DNA from: Bacteroidota bacterium
Lineage (GTDB): Bacteria; Bacteroidota; Ignavibacteria; Ignavibacteriales; Ignavibacteriaceae
Assembly (NCBI GenBank): GCA_021831685.1
Contig: JAKBMG010000105.1
Span: forward strand, 1 to 39,866
Length of the DNA: 39,866 bases
Direction of reading: 5' to 3'
Part shown: one piece after another, positions 9,105 through 18,250 of the stretch
Position numbering within the stretch: position 1 is the first letter of the stretch
How the letters are laid out: the number at the start of each line of letters is the position of its first letter
Translations under genes and position numbers: made by a program
Notes under the pieces: model-generated
Databases searched by the model: none
What the model was told of the DNA's origin: nothing
What the model saw: the letters and a program-made list of their open reading frames with translations, nothing else

Positions 9105-9557
9105 TTAAATCGTTTCGATTGTTCCGCCGGCAGCTTGAATTTTTTCAATTGCAGACTGACTAAATGCATTTGCTTGAATTTTTAATTTCAATTTTAATTC
9201 ACCGTTACCGAGTACTTTTACCGGTGCTTTCAAATTAGAAATCAATCCGAATTTCTTCAACGTTTCAAGATTAATTTCATTAATTTTTTTACTCTCAGCT
9301 AATTTTTGAAGCGCTTCAATATTAACTACCTGAGAAAAAACTTTGAATGGACTTGTAAATCCAAACTTCGGGATTCTTCTTTGCAGAGGCATCTGACCTC
9401 CCTCAAACCAAGCTTTATGTTTTGCACCTGAGCGAGACATTTGTCCGTTCATGCCTCTCGTTGCCGTTCCACCATGCCCGGAACCAGCGCCTCTGGCAAC
9501 TCTTTTTTTATTTTTTTTAGAACCCGGAGCATATTTAAGATTGCTTAGTATATCCAT
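9105..9557 (-). CDS. rplO: 50S ribosomal protein L15 (uL15)
   Basis: Late-assembly large-subunit protein. RVARGAGSGHGGTATRGMNG is the Gly/Arg-rich N-terminal extension that threads into 23S rRNA. MPLQRRIPKFGF and the C-terminal block NAFSQSAIEKIQAAGG complete the pattern. The length of 150 residues is normal. It lies between rpmD and secY. Confidence 0.97.
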   Translation of the reverse strand: MDILSNLKYAPGSKKNKKRVARGAGSGHGGTATRGMNGQMSRSGAKHKAWFEGGQMPLQRRIPKFGFTSPFKVFSQVVNIEALQKLAESKKINEINLETLKKFGLISNLKAPVKVLGNGELKLKLKIQANAFSQSAIEKIQAAGGTIETI

Positions 9558-9571
9558 TTTTATAAACCTTA

Positions 9572-9757
9572 TTAGTCTTTAACTTCTTCAACCGTTACAA
9601 GATGAGTAACTTTTCTAATCATTCCTCTTATTTGAGGTGTATCATTGTGAATAACTTCCCAGTTTGGTCTACCCAAACCTAAAGCCTCAATAGTTAGTTT
9701 TTGATCAACCGGTCTGTCAATAATGCTTTTAACTTGTTTTACTTTAATTTTCATCAT
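9572..9757 (-). CDS. rpmD: 50S ribosomal protein L30 (uL30)
   Basis: A 61-residue large-subunit protein. KVKQVKSIIDRPVDQKLTIE, the GLGRPN block and the C-terminal KVTHLVTVEEV are typical. Two adjacent ATG codons give MMKIKV. GAGGA lies 4 and 7 bases before them, so either could be used, and the second (9754) has the better spacing. The gene fills its usual place between rpsE and rplO. Confidence 0.96.
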   Translation of the reverse strand: MMKIKVKQVKSIIDRPVDQKLTIEALGLGRPNWEVIHNDTPQIRGMIRKVTHLVTVEEVKD

Positions 9758-9768
9758 GGTATCCTCAA

Positions 9769-10287
9769 TTAAGAACCAAATAATTCTTTAATAGTCATTC
9801 CTCTTTTTTCAGACATTTTCTTAGCATCAATCAAATTTTTAAGCCCGTTAAGTGTGGCTTTAACTTGATTATGCGGATTGCTTGAGCCTAAAGATTTAGT
9901 AAGAATATCTTGAACACCGGCAGATTCAAGAACTGCACGAACTCCACCGCCAGCTATCAAACCGGTACCCGGTGATGCCGGTTTTAATAAGACTTTACCA
10001 GCGCCATATTTGCCGATTATCTCATGAGCTATTGTTCCTTTAATAACATTAACATTCACAAGATTTTTCTTAGCGTCATCTATACCTTTTGAAATTGCAT
10101 CGGTAACTTCATTAGCTTTTCCCAATCCAATTCCAACCGTGCCTTTTCCATTACCAACAACAACTATTGCGTTAAAACTAAATCTTCGTCCGCCTTTTAC
10201 GACCTTGGCAACTCTGTTGATGTGAACGACTTTTTCTTTAAGCCCTTCAGCCTCACCCGATTTAACATTTTTTGATTGTTTTTCCAA
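9769..10287 (-). CDS. rpsE: 30S ribosomal protein S5 (uS5)
   Basis: Decoding-fidelity protein at the mRNA entry site. The N-terminal double-stranded-RNA-binding-like domain contains [20 protein letters not shown]. The C-terminal domain contains [19 protein letters not shown] and [10 protein letters not shown]. No ATG precedes the conserved part; the best start is TTG at 10287, with a GAGAG-type ribosome binding site close upstream. The next in-frame stop lies seven codons further upstream. A tRNA-Gln gene separates it from rplR, which is normally its immediate neighbour. Confidence 0.97.
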   Translation of the reverse strand: MEKQSKNVKSGEAEGLKEKVVHINRVAKVVKGGRRFSFNAIVVVGNGKGTVGIGLGKANEVTDAISKGIDDAKKNLVNVNVIKGTIAHEIIGKYGAGKVLLKPASPGTGLIAGGGVRAVLESAGVQDILTKSLGSSNPHNQVKATLNGLKNLIDAKKMSEKRGMTIKELFGS

Positions 10288-10355
10288 GAACCACTCTCTT
10301 TTAATTTATTTTCAAAATTTTTTCAATTACGATAGATAAAAAAATTTCCTAACTG

Positions 10356-10426
10356 CTGCCGGGAGAGGATTCGAACCTCTGCAGACGCCTCCAAAGGGCG
10401 TAGTCCTACCATTAGACGACCCGGCA
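10356..10426 (-). tRNA. tRNA-Gln (anticodon TTG)
   Basis: A 71-nt cloverleaf. The acceptor TGCCGGG pairs with CCCGGCA and the discriminator base is G, as expected for Gln. The D arm contains AATGGTAGG. The anticodon stem ACGCC/GGCGT encloses the loop CTTTGGA, which gives anticodon TTG. The T arm is AGAGG-TTCGAAT-CCTCT. CCA is not encoded. It lies on the same strand 17 nt after the rplR stop and 68 nt before rpsE, inside the spc operon, so it must be cut out of the ribosomal-protein transcript or have its own promoter. Confidence 0.95.
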
Positions 10427-10443
10427 ATATTACCAAAGCTCAT

Positions 10444-10809
10444 CTAAAACTTTAAGCCTCCCTCGCGTGCGCCTTCAGCAATTGCCTGTATACGCCCGTG
10501 GTATCTGTAACCGTTTCTGTCAAACACTACCGAGGTAATATTTTTCTCTATTGCTTTTTTAGCAACAAATATTCCTACAATCTTACTCTTTGAAACTTTT
10601 CCTTTAGCAGCCTTCAATTCTTCTGCCAATTCCTTAGACAGTGAAGAAGCCGATGCAATAGTATTTCCAGAAGTATCATCTATAACCTGAGCATAAACAT
10701 TATTCATGCTTCGGTACACCGTTAAACGCGGTCTTTCCGGAGTTCCGGATATTGCTTTCCGGATTTTTGTTTTTGATCGAAGCCTGGAATTTTCATTTCT
10801 ATTAATCAT
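10444..10809 (-). CDS. rplR: 50S ribosomal protein L18 (uL18)
   Basis: It binds 5S rRNA and joins it to the 50S central protuberance together with L5. GTPERPRLTVYRSMNNVYAQ and the C-terminal FDRNGYRYHGRIQAIAEGAR are diagnostic. The length of 121 residues is normal. It is followed by tRNA-Gln instead of directly by rpsE. Confidence 0.97.
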   Translation of the reverse strand: MINRNENSRLRSKTKIRKAISGTPERPRLTVYRSMNNVYAQVIDDTSGNTIASASSLSKELAEELKAAKGKVSKSKIVGIFVAKKAIEKNITSVVFDRNGYRYHGRIQAIAEGAREGGLKF

Positions 10810-10833
10810 CTTTTACATATTCTCCACTATAAA

Positions 10834-11373
10834 TTATTTGCCAGCGGTTTTACCAGCTTTTCTCTGAATAAATTCATCTGAATATTTAATACCTTTACCT
10901 TTGTATGGTTCCGGCTGTCTGATTGAGCGAATTTTTGCTGCAACTAAACCAACGAGCTGTTTATCGATTCCCGAAACTATAACTTGGGTTTGAGTCGGTG
11001 TTTGAAGGGTAATTCCATCCGGCGGAATAAAATAAATAGGATGCGAAAAACCGATGTTAATTAATAAATTTTTGCCTTTAAGTTCTGCTCTGTAACCAAC
11101 TCCCACAATATCTAAAGTTTTCTGGTAAGCTTTTGTTACTCCGTCAACCATATTCTGAATTAAAGCTCTCGTTAAACCATGTACAGCTTTATTCTCTTTT
11201 AAGTCGTTAGGTCTGGTTACAAGAATTTCATTATCCTTAATTTCTAATTTCATATTTTGGTGAAATTGATTTTCAAGCTCACCTTTAGGTCCTGTAACTT
11301 TTAATTGATTACCGTTCAATTTTACGGTAACTTCTTTAGGAACTATAATCGGTTTTTTACCAATACGTGACAA
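10834..11373 (-). CDS. rplF: 50S ribosomal protein L6 (uL6)
   Basis: Two-domain large-subunit protein near the GTPase centre and sarcin-ricin loop. SRIGKKPIIVPKEV begins it. VGVGYRAELKGKNLLINIGF lies mid-protein, and RQPEPYKGKGIKYSDE near the end is the family signature. The start is TTG at 11373 with GGAG seven bases upstream; a nearby ATG is out of frame and runs into a stop. Confidence 0.97.
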   Translation of the reverse strand: MSRIGKKPIIVPKEVTVKLNGNQLKVTGPKGELENQFHQNMKLEIKDNEILVTRPNDLKENKAVHGLTRALIQNMVDGVTKAYQKTLDIVGVGYRAELKGKNLLINIGFSHPIYFIPPDGITLQTPTQTQVIVSGIDKQLVGLVAAKIRSIRQPEPYKGKGIKYSDEFIQRKAGKTAGK

Positions 11374-11395
11374 TTTAAAACTCCATTGAATTGAT

Positions 11396-11791
11396 TTACC
11401 AAATGTAACAAACTACTTCGCCGCCAACTGACTCTCTCTTAGCTTCTTTATCGGTTAAAAGTCCTTTCGGAGTAGAGATAACAGCAACTCCAAGCCCGCC
11501 CAGAACTCTTGGCAACTCGTCTGAAGATTTATATACTCTCAAGCCAGGCGTACTAATTCTTTTCAAACCGTTAATGGCTGGCGAGCCATTTCTATATTTT
11601 AATAACACTCTTAAAATATCTTGCTTGTTGTCTTCTACAACGGAATAGTCAACAATAAATTTTTGACGCTTCAAAATTTCAGCTAAACCTTTCTTCATGG
11701 TTGATGAAGGAATGTCAACTCTAATCTTTTTTGCTTTAGAAGCATTTCTAATTCTTGTTAAAAAATCTGAAATCGGGTCTGTAACCGGCAT
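11396..11791 (-). CDS. rpsH: 30S ribosomal protein S8 (uS8)
   Basis: Central-domain 16S rRNA-binding protein; in E. coli it also represses the spc operon. [20 protein letters not shown] and the C-terminal [17 protein letters not shown] followed by GGEVVCYIW are diagnostic. The length of 131 residues is normal. It lies between rpsN and rplF. Confidence 0.97.
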   Translation of the reverse strand: MPVTDPISDFLTRIRNASKAKKIRVDIPSSTMKKGLAEILKRQKFIVDYSVVEDNKQDILRVLLKYRNGSPAINGLKRISTPGLRVYKSSDELPRVLGGLGVAVISTPKGLLTDKEAKRESVGGEVVCYIW

Positions 11792-11803
11792 AAACTTCTC
11801 CTT

Positions 11804-12073
11804 CTACCAACTTGACTTTTTTAATCCAGGGATTTCGCCTTTAAGCGCCATTTCGCGCATAACCAAACGGGAAACACCAAATTTACGATAATATGAACGA
11901 GCTCTACCGGTAAACATGCAACGATTGTGCAACCTTACCTTAGCAGAATTTTTAGGTAATTTTTGCAGCCCGATATAATCACCCTTTTCTTTAAGTTCTT
12001 TTCTTAGTTTTGCATATTTTTCAACAAGCTTAACTCTTTTTTCTTCTCTTGCGATTAGACTTTTACGAGCCAT
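11804..12073 (-). CDS. rpsN: 30S ribosomal protein S14 (uS14), long zinc-free form
   Basis: Late-assembly protein of the 30S head. At 89 residues it is the long form with a single Cys (in [20 protein letters not shown]), so it lacks the CxxC zinc site of the short form. The C-terminus [20 protein letters not shown] is typical. It lies between rplE and rpsH. Confidence 0.97.
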   Translation of the reverse strand: MARKSLIAREEKRVKLVEKYAKLRKELKEKGDYIGLQKLPKNSAKVRLHNRCMFTGRARSYYRKFGVSRLVMREMALKGEIPGLKKSSW

Positions 12074-12084
12074 AATACTCCTAC

Positions 12085-12744
12085 TTACGCTGTTTTAATT
12101 TCTTTTTTTCTAAATGGGAAACCAAAGGCCTGAAGCAATTCATAAGCCTCATTATCGGTATTTGCTGTTGTCACAAATGTGACATCCATTCCCAATACTT
12201 TTGTTATTTTATCTACGTTTATTTCGGGAAAAATAATCTGCTCTTTAATGCCGAGTGTATAATTACCTCTACCGTCAAAAGATTTATCTGACAATCCTCT
12301 AAAGTCGCGAACTCGTGGAAGAGCAATGTTAATGAGACGATCTAAGAATTCATACATTTTTTCTTTTCTTAAAGTCACCATCGCCCCAATGTTAACACCT
12401 TCACGAAGTTTGAAATTCGAAATAGATTTTTTTGCTTTTCTAATGCTAGCTTTTTGACCTGTAATTGTTTCTAATTCTTTAACTGCTTCTTCCAAAATTT
12501 TCTGGTCTGCCACGGCTGCACCAACACCCATGTTTACAACAATTTTGTGAAGCTTTGGCACCTGCATAATGCTTTTGTAATTAAATTTTTTCATTAACTC
12601 AGGCACAACTTCTTTCTTATAAGTATCAGCAAGGCGAGCTTTTATATTAATTTCTTTTTCAGATGCTTCCTTAGTAGAAACCTTTTTAGAAGGTTTAACC
12701 GGTTTTTCAGCGGTCGTCGTTGATTTTATTTTCTTTTCTGCCAT
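12085..12744 (-). CDS. rplE: 50S ribosomal protein L5 (uL5) with N-terminal extension
   Basis: It binds 5S rRNA and contacts the P-site tRNA. The family body starts near residue 35 ([19 protein letters not shown]) and shows [32 protein letters not shown] and [20 protein letters not shown]. The 219-residue length is about 40 above normal. The first 35 or so residues are a Lys/Thr/Glu-rich, low-complexity tail with no internal Met, so the tail is translated if the ATG at 12744 is used; no start codon suits the shorter form. Confidence 0.96.
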   Translation of the reverse strand: MAEKKIKSTTTAEKPVKPSKKVSTKEASEKEINIKARLADTYKKEVVPELMKKFNYKSIMQVPKLHKIVVNMGVGAAVADQKILEEAVKELETITGQKASIRKAKKSISNFKLREGVNIGAMVTLRKEKMYEFLDRLINIALPRVRDFRGLSDKSFDGRGNYTLGIKEQIIFPEINVDKITKVLGMDVTFVTTANTDNEAYELLQAFGFPFRKKEIKTA

Positions 12745-12778
12745 TTTTATTTAAACCTTAAGTAAAAGTTTTTTAGTG

Positions 12779-13102
12779 TTAAATCATTTCTCCGCTTGCT
12801 CTACTAACACGAGCGCGTTTCTTCTTTCCGGTTTTGTCATCCAAAATGATTTGTGAACCAAGCCTTGTTCCCGCATTTGTTTTCGGGTCTATAAGCATAA
12901 CATTTGAGACATGAACCGGCATTTCCTTCTCAAGAATTCCGCCTTGCGGATTTGTTTGATTTGGTTTAGTATGCCTTTTACGGACATTTATTCCTTCAAC
13001 AATAATTTTAGAAACTTTAGGAAACACCTTTAAAACTTTACCGGTTTTTCCTTTATTATTTCCAGCTATTAAAACAACATTATCATTTTTTCTAATTTTC
13101 AT
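12779..13102 (-). CDS. rplX: 50S ribosomal protein L24 (uL24)
   Basis: Assembly-initiator protein of the 50S subunit near the exit tunnel. MKIRKNDNVVLIAGNNKGKT is the KOW motif; VEGINVRKRHTKPNQ and GGILEKEMPVHVSNVML follow. The length of 107 residues is normal. It is placed between rplN and rplE. Confidence 0.97.
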   Translation of the reverse strand: MKIRKNDNVVLIAGNNKGKTGKVLKVFPKVSKIIVEGINVRKRHTKPNQTNPQGGILEKEMPVHVSNVMLIDPKTNAGTRLGSQIILDDKTGKKKRARVSRASGEMI

Positions 13103-13117
13103 TTTGCTTCCGAATTC

Positions 13118-13486
13118 TTATAATACTTCTGGTGCTAACGAAACTATTTTCATAAACTGTTTCTCCCTTAATTCTCTGGCGACGGGCCCGAATATACGAG
13201 TGCCTTTAGGTTCATTTTGAGCATTAATTAAAACCGCTGCATTTTCATCAAATCTAATATAGGAGCCGTCTTTTCTTCTAACTTCCTTTTTGGTTCTAAC
13301 AATAACCGCTCGTGAAACTTCGCCCTTTTTAACTGTCCCGTTCGGGATTGCAGTTTTAACAGAAACAACAATTAAATCTCCAACACTAGCATACTGCCTA
13401 CCGCTTCCCCCAAGGACACGAATGCATCTTACCCTTTTTGCCCCGGAATTATCTGCTACTACTAAATTTGTTTCTTCTTGAACCAT
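13118..13486 (-). CDS. rplN: 50S ribosomal protein L14 (uL14)
   Basis: Intersubunit-bridge protein. [39 protein letters not shown]-type spacing (here beginning IVRTKK) and the C-terminal [12 protein letters not shown] are typical. The length of 122 residues is normal. AAGGAG lies nine bases before the ATG. It is the first gene of the spc segment and follows rpsQ by 21 bp. Confidence 0.97.
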   Translation of the reverse strand: MVQEETNLVVADNSGAKRVRCIRVLGGSGRQYASVGDLIVVSVKTAIPNGTVKKGEVSRAVIVRTKKEVRRKDGSYIRFDENAAVLINAQNEPKGTRIFGPVARELREKQFMKIVSLAPEVL

Positions 13487-13507
13487 TATAACCTACTCCT
13501 TACTTTG

Positions 13508-13765
13508 CTACTTGGCTTTTACTACAATTTCTACCAAACGCCATCTTTTCTTTAGGCTTAAAGGACGCGTTTCCATTATTTTTACTTTATCACCTATACT
13601 GCATTCATTCTTCTCATCGTGAGCCATCAGCTTAGTCGTTTTCTTAAAATATTTTTTGTAAATAGGATGAGGAACTTTTCTTTCAATTGCTACGGTAATT
13701 GTTTTCTCCATCTTATTACTCACCACTACACCAACTCTTGTTTTTCTAAGCGCGCGCTGTTCCAT
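13508..13765 (-). CDS. rpsQ: 30S ribosomal protein S17 (uS17)
   Basis: Primary 16S rRNA-binding protein with an OB fold. [38 protein letters not shown] and the C-terminal [19 protein letters not shown] are diagnostic. The length of 85 residues is normal. It starts only two bases after the rpmC stop, suggesting translational coupling. Confidence 0.97.
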   Translation of the reverse strand: MEQRALRKTRVGVVVSNKMEKTITVAIERKVPHPIYKKYFKKTTKLMAHDEKNECSIGDKVKIMETRPLSLKKRWRLVEIVVKAK

Positions 13766-13767
13766 AA

Positions 13768-14004
13768 TTAAGCCTTAACTCCTTCTTTGTTTTCTTTTTT
13801 CGCTGCGGCTATTTTTTCAAGTTCTCTATCTTTTAAAATTGTTTTTAATTTCGCAAGATCCTTTTTAATCAATCTTAACTTAGAAGTATTTGTTAATTGC
13901 TTAAGCTGGTGAGCAAAACGCAAGTCAACTAATTCCTTCTTTTGAAGATCGATTTGTTTAATTAATTCTTCATCTTTCATTTCGCGTATTTCATGAATCT
14001 TCAT
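13768..14004 (-). CDS. rpmC: 50S ribosomal protein L29 (uL29)
   Basis: Small helical protein at the tunnel exit, near where trigger factor and SRP dock. [19 protein letters not shown] and [19 protein letters not shown] are typical, with a Lys/Glu-rich tail. The length of 78 residues is slightly above the usual 65. It lies between rplP and rpsQ. Confidence 0.96.
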   Translation of the reverse strand: MKIHEIREMKDEELIKQIDLQKKELVDLRFAHQLKQLTNTSKLRLIKKDLAKLKTILKDRELEKIAAAKKENKEGVKA

Positions 14005-14020
14005 TTTTCATACCTTAGAA

Positions 14021-14437
14021 TTATTCAAAGTCTGGTCTAACTACAACTTTTGTTTTAATGGGTAATTTATAAGCACATGTTTTTAGAGCATCATGTGCAA
14101 GCTCTTTTGTAACACCCGAGACTTCAAAAAGAACTCTTCCCGGCTTTACAACAGCTACCCAAAATTCAGGAGCTCCTTTACCTTTACCCATTCTTGTCTC
14201 AAGAGGTTTTTTAGAGACAGGCTTATCGGGAAAAATTCTTATCCAAACTTTTCCATCTCTCTTCATTTTTCTTGAAAGAGCAACACGACACGCCTCTATT
14301 TGGCGGCTTGTAATCCAATGCGGTTCTAAAGCTTTCAAACCAAAATCTCCAAAAGCAATTGTACTTCCGCGTTTAGCTTTTCCGGCTCTTCTTCCACGCT
14401 GTGATTTTCTGTATTTTACTCTTTTCGGCATTAACAT
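14021..14437 (-). CDS. rplP: 50S ribosomal protein L16 (uL16)
   Basis: It helps position the A-site tRNA and activates the peptidyl-transferase centre. [39 protein letters not shown] and [19 protein letters not shown] are diagnostic. Two in-frame ATG codons give MLMPKR. GGGAG sits nine bases before the first and 15 before the second, which favours 14437, although the family usually starts at the second (14431). Confidence 0.97.
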   Translation of the reverse strand: MLMPKRVKYRKSQRGRRAGKAKRGSTIAFGDFGLKALEPHWITSRQIEACRVALSRKMKRDGKVWIRIFPDKPVSKKPLETRMGKGKGAPEFWVAVVKPGRVLFEVSGVTKELAHDALKTCAYKLPIKTKVVVRPDFE

Positions 14438-14458
14438 GATAAAAAACTCCCGGCTATA

Positions 14459-15100
14459 TTAATCTGTAACTCTTTTTCCTAAAATTTCTCCGTGGCAAAT
14501 CCAAACTTTTATACCAATGGAGCCATAAATTGTTTCCGCTCTTCCGTTCGCATAATCAATATTAGCTCTTAATGTATGCAACGGGATTCTTCCTTCTTTA
14601 TATTGTTCAGTACGGGCCATTTCTGCTCCCCCTAATCGTCCGGCGCACATAATTCTTATTCCTTCCGCACCCATGCGCATAGCAGCTGTAATTGCCATTT
14701 TCATTGCTCTTCTAAAAGAGACTCTTCCTGCAAGCTGGCTTGCAATATTTTCAGCAACAAGATAAGCATCTAATTCAGGTCTTTTAATTTCAGAAATCTG
14801 GACTTTAACTTCTCTATCAGTAACTTGCTTTAACTCTTGTTCAAGCTGAGTAATTTCTTTACCGCTTTTTCCGATTACGACACCTGGTCTTGAAGTATAA
14901 ATTGTCAGAATTACATTTTTCGAAGTTCTGTCAATCACAATTCTGGAGATGCCCGCCTTCTTCAAACGATTTCTTACATAATTTCTAAGCTTCTGATCTT
15001 CTTTAAGTTTTGCAGCATAACTTTTATTTTCATACCAATTAGAGTCCCAGCCTCTAATTATTCCAACTCTTAGTCCTATAGGGTTTGCTTTCTGTCCCAA
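14459..15100 (-). CDS. rpsC: 30S ribosomal protein S3 (uS3)
   Basis: 30S head protein at the mRNA entry tunnel, part of the helicase ring with S4 and S5. [19 protein letters not shown] opens it. A type II KH domain follows with [16 protein letters not shown], then [19 protein letters not shown]. The start is TTG at 15100, giving MGQKANP; AGGAGG is eight bases upstream and there is no competing ATG. The length of 213 residues is normal. Confidence 0.98.
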   Translation of the reverse strand: MGQKANPIGLRVGIIRGWDSNWYENKSYAAKLKEDQKLRNYVRNRLKKAGISRIVIDRTSKNVILTIYTSRPGVVIGKSGKEITQLEQELKQVTDREVKVQISEIKRPELDAYLVAENIASQLAGRVSFRRAMKMAITAAMRMGAEGIRIMCAGRLGGAEMARTEQYKEGRIPLHTLRANIDYANGRAETIYGSIGIKVWICHGEILGKRVTD

Positions 15101-15119
15101 AAAAATATCCTCCTAAAAT

Positions 15120-15464
15120 TTATGCTTTAGTTGCCACGATAATTGTTAAATGACACGATCTTTTTCTAATCTTATAAGCCCGTCCCATTGGAGCAGGTGA
15201 AATTCTTTTCAAAGTTGGTCCTTGATCTACAAAAGCTTCCTTTACAATTAAGTCATTAGGTTCTACACGGGTCGCATCATCTTTATTTAAAAGATTGGCA
15301 ACAGCGGACCTCAAAACTTTTTCAGCATCTTTTGATGCATGTTTAGAATGAAAATGCAAGGTTTCAATCGCTTTATCCACAGACATTCCGCGGATAAGGT
15401 CAATAACCAATCTCATTTTTCTTGGAGATGAACCAATATATCTATGTACAGCTTTTGCTTCCAT
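15120..15464 (-). CDS. rplV: 50S ribosomal protein L22 (uL22)
   Basis: It lines the peptide exit tunnel with a long beta-hairpin. EAKAVHRYIGSSPRKMRLVI and APMGRAYKIRKRSCHLTIIV are typical; the hairpin tip has no deletion of the kind linked to macrolide resistance that can be recognised by eye. The length of 114 residues is normal. Confidence 0.97.
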   Translation of the reverse strand: MEAKAVHRYIGSSPRKMRLVIDLIRGMSVDKAIETLHFHSKHASKDAEKVLRSAVANLLNKDDATRVEPNDLIVKEAFVDQGPTLKRISPAPMGRAYKIRKRSCHLTIIVATKA

Positions 15465-15487
15465 TATAATAAAAATCCTTCGCTAAA

Positions 15488-15796
15488 TTATTTTGCTGGC
15501 GCTGGCGCTGGTACAGGCTTAGACGCCTTTTCAGCCTTGGTACCAGAATGTCCTCTAAAAATTCTTGTCGGCGAAAATTCGCCCAATTTATGTCCGACCA
15601 TATTTTCAGTGATATACACTGGTATCATTTTGTTACCATTGTGAACTGCAATTGTGTGTCCGACAAAATCCGGAGTAATTGTTGATGCACGCGACCAAGT
15701 TTTAATTATCTTTTTCTGATTTGTTTTATTAAGTTGATCAATTTTATCAGCTAATTTATAATCAACAAAAGGTCCTTTTTTTACCGATCTTGGCAT
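15488..15796 (-). CDS. rpsS: 30S ribosomal protein S19 (uS19)
   Basis: 30S head protein that pairs with S13. [39 protein letters not shown] and [20 protein letters not shown] are diagnostic. The C-terminus extends past the usual end with an Ala/Pro-rich tail (PVPAPAPAK), bringing it to 102 residues. It lies between rplB and rplV. Confidence 0.97.
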   Translation of the reverse strand: MPRSVKKGPFVDYKLADKIDQLNKTNQKKIIKTWSRASTITPDFVGHTIAVHNGNKMIPVYITENMVGHKLGEFSPTRIFRGHSGTKAEKASKPVPAPAPAK

Positions 15797-15811
15797 ATTA
15801 ATCTCTAAAAA

Positions 15812-16636
15812 TTATTTACGTCTTTTTATGATGAACTTGTTAGATTCTTTTTTATGTTTTCTCGTCTTCAAACCTTTGGCTTTTTGACCCCACGGGGAAA
15901 CAGGATGTCCACCACCCGAAGTCTTTCCTTCTCCACCACCCATTGGATGATCAACAGGATTCATTGCTACACCTCTTACATGCGGGCGGATTCCCTTCCA
16001 TCGAGATCTTCCGGCTTTTCCCAAACTGATATTTTCCTGTTCAGCATTTCCGACAGTTCCGTATGTCGCCATACAAGCTAATCTGATTAGCTTAACTTCA
16101 CCTGAAGGCATTTTAAGCTGAGCAAAGTCACCTTCTTTTGCCATTACCTGAAGTGCCGAACCGGCGCTTCTACCCAACTGACCCCCTTTACCCGGTTTAA
16201 TTTCCACATTGTGGACAAAACTTCCCAGTGGCATATCTTTTAATGGTAGAGCGTTTCCTATATTTATATCGCTACCGGAACCGGAAATAATTTGATCACC
16301 GACTTTCAAACCATTCGGAGCAATAATATATCTTTTAGTTCCGTCAACGTAATGCAGCAAAGCAATTCTTGAAGTTCGATTAGGGTCATATTCAATTGAA
16401 AATACTTTTGCCGGAATTCCTATCTTATCGCGTTTAAAATCTATTATACGATATTTACGTTTGTGTCCGCCTCCGATATGACGTGCGGTAACACGACCAA
16501 GATTATTTCTTCCACCGGTTCTTTTAATAACACCGGTTAGTGATTTTTCCGGTGAAGTTTTTGTAATTTCATCAAAAGATGAAACCGATTTGAATCTCGT
16601 TCCGGGAGTAATCGGCTTTGATTTTATTATTGCCAT
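15812..16636 (-). CDS. rplB: 50S ribosomal protein L2 (uL2)
   Basis: It is essential for subunit joining and peptidyl-transferase centre assembly. [20 protein letters not shown] and the signature region [20 protein letters not shown], which contains the functionally important His, are present. It ends with a Lys/Arg-rich tail. The length of 274 residues is normal. Confidence 0.98.
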   Translation of the reverse strand: MAIIKSKPITPGTRFKSVSSFDEITKTSPEKSLTGVIKRTGGRNNLGRVTARHIGGGHKRKYRIIDFKRDKIGIPAKVFSIEYDPNRTSRIALLHYVDGTKRYIIAPNGLKVGDQIISGSGSDINIGNALPLKDMPLGSFVHNVEIKPGKGGQLGRSAGSALQVMAKEGDFAQLKMPSGEVKLIRLACMATYGTVGNAEQENISLGKAGRSRWKGIRPHVRGVAMNPVDHPMGGGEGKTSGGGHPVSPWGQKAKGLKTRKHKKESNKFIIKRRK

Positions 16637-16657
16637 TAGTGAGTCCTATTCAATTCT

Positions 16658-16951
16658 CTATACTTGTTCAAATAATTCAATTTTTTCACCCTCTTTAAGG
16701 GTAATAATAGCTTTCTTAAACTTTGAAGTTCTACCAGTAAACCTTCCGCTTTTTCTAAACTGAGTTTTAATTTTTCCTGGATGGTTGATGGTTCTGACAT
16801 TAACTACATGAACTTCAAATCTTTTTTCAATCGCTTTTGCAATTTCAATTTTATTTGCTGAGGGACTAACCAAAAAACCATATTTCCCTTTATCGGCAGC
16901 AAGGTTAGTCATCTTTTCAGTAATCATAGGAGATATTAAAACGTCCTGCAT
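16658..16951 (-). CDS. rplW: 50S ribosomal protein L23 (uL23)
   Basis: Docking site for trigger factor and SRP at the tunnel exit. VLISPMITEKMTNLAADKGK, PSANKIEIAKAIEKRFEVHV and VRTINHPGKIKTQFRKSGRF are typical. The length of 97 residues is normal. It starts one base after the rplD stop, so translational coupling is likely. Confidence 0.97.
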   Translation of the reverse strand: MQDVLISPMITEKMTNLAADKGKYGFLVSPSANKIEIAKAIEKRFEVHVVNVRTINHPGKIKTQFRKSGRFTGRTSKFKKAIITLKEGEKIELFEQV

Positions 16952-16952
16952 A

Positions 16953-17600
16953 TTAATTTACCGCCTCTTCTTTTCTTGCAAAGGCTTTACTAATTTTTTC
17001 AACCGCGCCTTTTTGTAAAATTAGAATTTGATTATTAAGTATATCGTAAGTAGAAACTTTTTCTGCTTCCAAAATTTGAACTTTTGGAATATTTCTGCCT
17101 GATTTATAAACAGAGTCATTGTTTCCATTAGTCAACAATAATACTTTTTTACCGTTTACTTTTAATGCTGAAAGAATATTTGTAAAATCTTTTGTCTTTG
17201 GTTTTTCGAATGAAAAATCCTCTACAAGAATAATTTGATTATCTTTTACTTTATGGCTCAACGCAGATTTTCGCGCAAGCTTCTTAATTTTCTTTGGAAG
17301 ATCCTCTCTATAATCTCTTGGACGTGGCCCGAATATTGTTCCGCCGCCAACCCAGAGAGGAGATCTAGTCGTTCCAGCGCGAGCGCCGCCCCTTCCCTTT
17401 TGCTTCCATGGTTTTTTACCACCGCCTCTTACTTCACCTCTTTCTTTAGTTTTAGAGGTACCTTGTCTTTGATTTGCAAGATAAGATTTTACCGCAAGGT
17501 AAATAGCATGATCGTTTGGTTCGAAACCAAAAATATCATCCGCCAATTCCAATTTTTCATCGGAAAGAGTTCCGTCAATTTTATAAATATCTAATGTCAT
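16953..17600 (-). CDS. rplD: 50S ribosomal protein L4 (uL4)
   Basis: It binds 23S rRNA early in assembly and lines the exit tunnel; in E. coli it also represses the S10 operon. The long loop is seen in RGGGKKPWKQKGRGGARAGT, then SPLWVGGGTIFGPRPRDY. The C-terminal half has the Rossmann-like LSALKVNGKKVLLLTNGN. The length of 215 residues is normal. Confidence 0.97.
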   Translation of the reverse strand: MTLDIYKIDGTLSDEKLELADDIFGFEPNDHAIYLAVKSYLANQRQGTSKTKERGEVRGGGKKPWKQKGRGGARAGTTRSPLWVGGGTIFGPRPRDYREDLPKKIKKLARKSALSHKVKDNQIILVEDFSFEKPKTKDFTNILSALKVNGKKVLLLTNGNNDSVYKSGRNIPKVQILEAEKVSTYDILNNQILILQKGAVEKISKAFARKEEAVN

Positions 17601-17612
17601 TTTATTACCGAA

Positions 17613-18233
17613 TTACTTCTTTATTAATTCAACATAGGAATTAATGGAGCCTGGAACAGCTCCTTTAACTAAAATTAAATTTTGTTCGAGCAAAATTTTA
17701 ATAACTTTTAAGTTGGAAACGGTTACATTTTCATAACCCATTCTCCCTGCCATTCGCTGACCTTTGAATACCCTGGAAGGATATGAGCTAGCACCAATCG
17801 ATCCAGGAGCTCTCAAGCGATCACTTTGTCCGTGTGTTGTACCACCAACTCCACCGAAGCCATGACGCCTCATAACACCTTGGAAACCTTTTCCCTTGCT
17901 TTTACCTTTAACTTTAATTTTTTCGCCTTCAGCGAATAAATCAACCTTAATTTCATCACCAATTTTAAATTCTGTGCCGACAAATTTAAATTCTTTCAAG
18001 ACTTTACTCGGAATAAGGTTGTTTTTTTTGAATTGTCCGCTTAAAGGCTTCGTAATATTCTTTTCTTTTCTTTCGCCAAACCCGAGCTGTAGGGCTTCAT
18101 AACCATCTTTTTCTTTCGTGCGGATGGCAACAACCTTGCAAGGACCAGCTTGTATAACTGTAACAGGTACAATTTCGCCCTCAGCATTAAAAACTGTTGA
18201 CATTCCAATTTTCTTTCCTATAATACCAGACAT
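17613..18233 (-). CDS. rplC: 50S ribosomal protein L3 (uL3)
   Basis: Early-assembly protein reaching the peptidyl-transferase centre. SGIIGKKIGMSTVFNAEGE, the block GFQGVMRRHGFGGVGGTTHG, and GSIGASSYPSRVFKGQRMAG are diagnostic. The start at 18233 (MSGIIGKK) is chosen because GGGAG lies five bases before it and this is the family's usual N-terminus. A longer frame from ATG at 18251 would add six residues and overlap the rpsJ stop by one base, but it has no Shine-Dalgarno sequence. Confidence 0.96.
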   Translation of the reverse strand: MSGIIGKKIGMSTVFNAEGEIVPVTVIQAGPCKVVAIRTKEKDGYEALQLGFGERKEKNITKPLSGQFKKNNLIPSKVLKEFKFVGTEFKIGDEIKVDLFAEGEKIKVKGKSKGKGFQGVMRRHGFGGVGGTTHGQSDRLRAPGSIGASSYPSRVFKGQRMAGRMGYENVTVSNLKVIKILLEQNLILVKGAVPGSINSYVELIKK

Positions 18234-18250
18234 CTTGGCTCCCAAATTCA

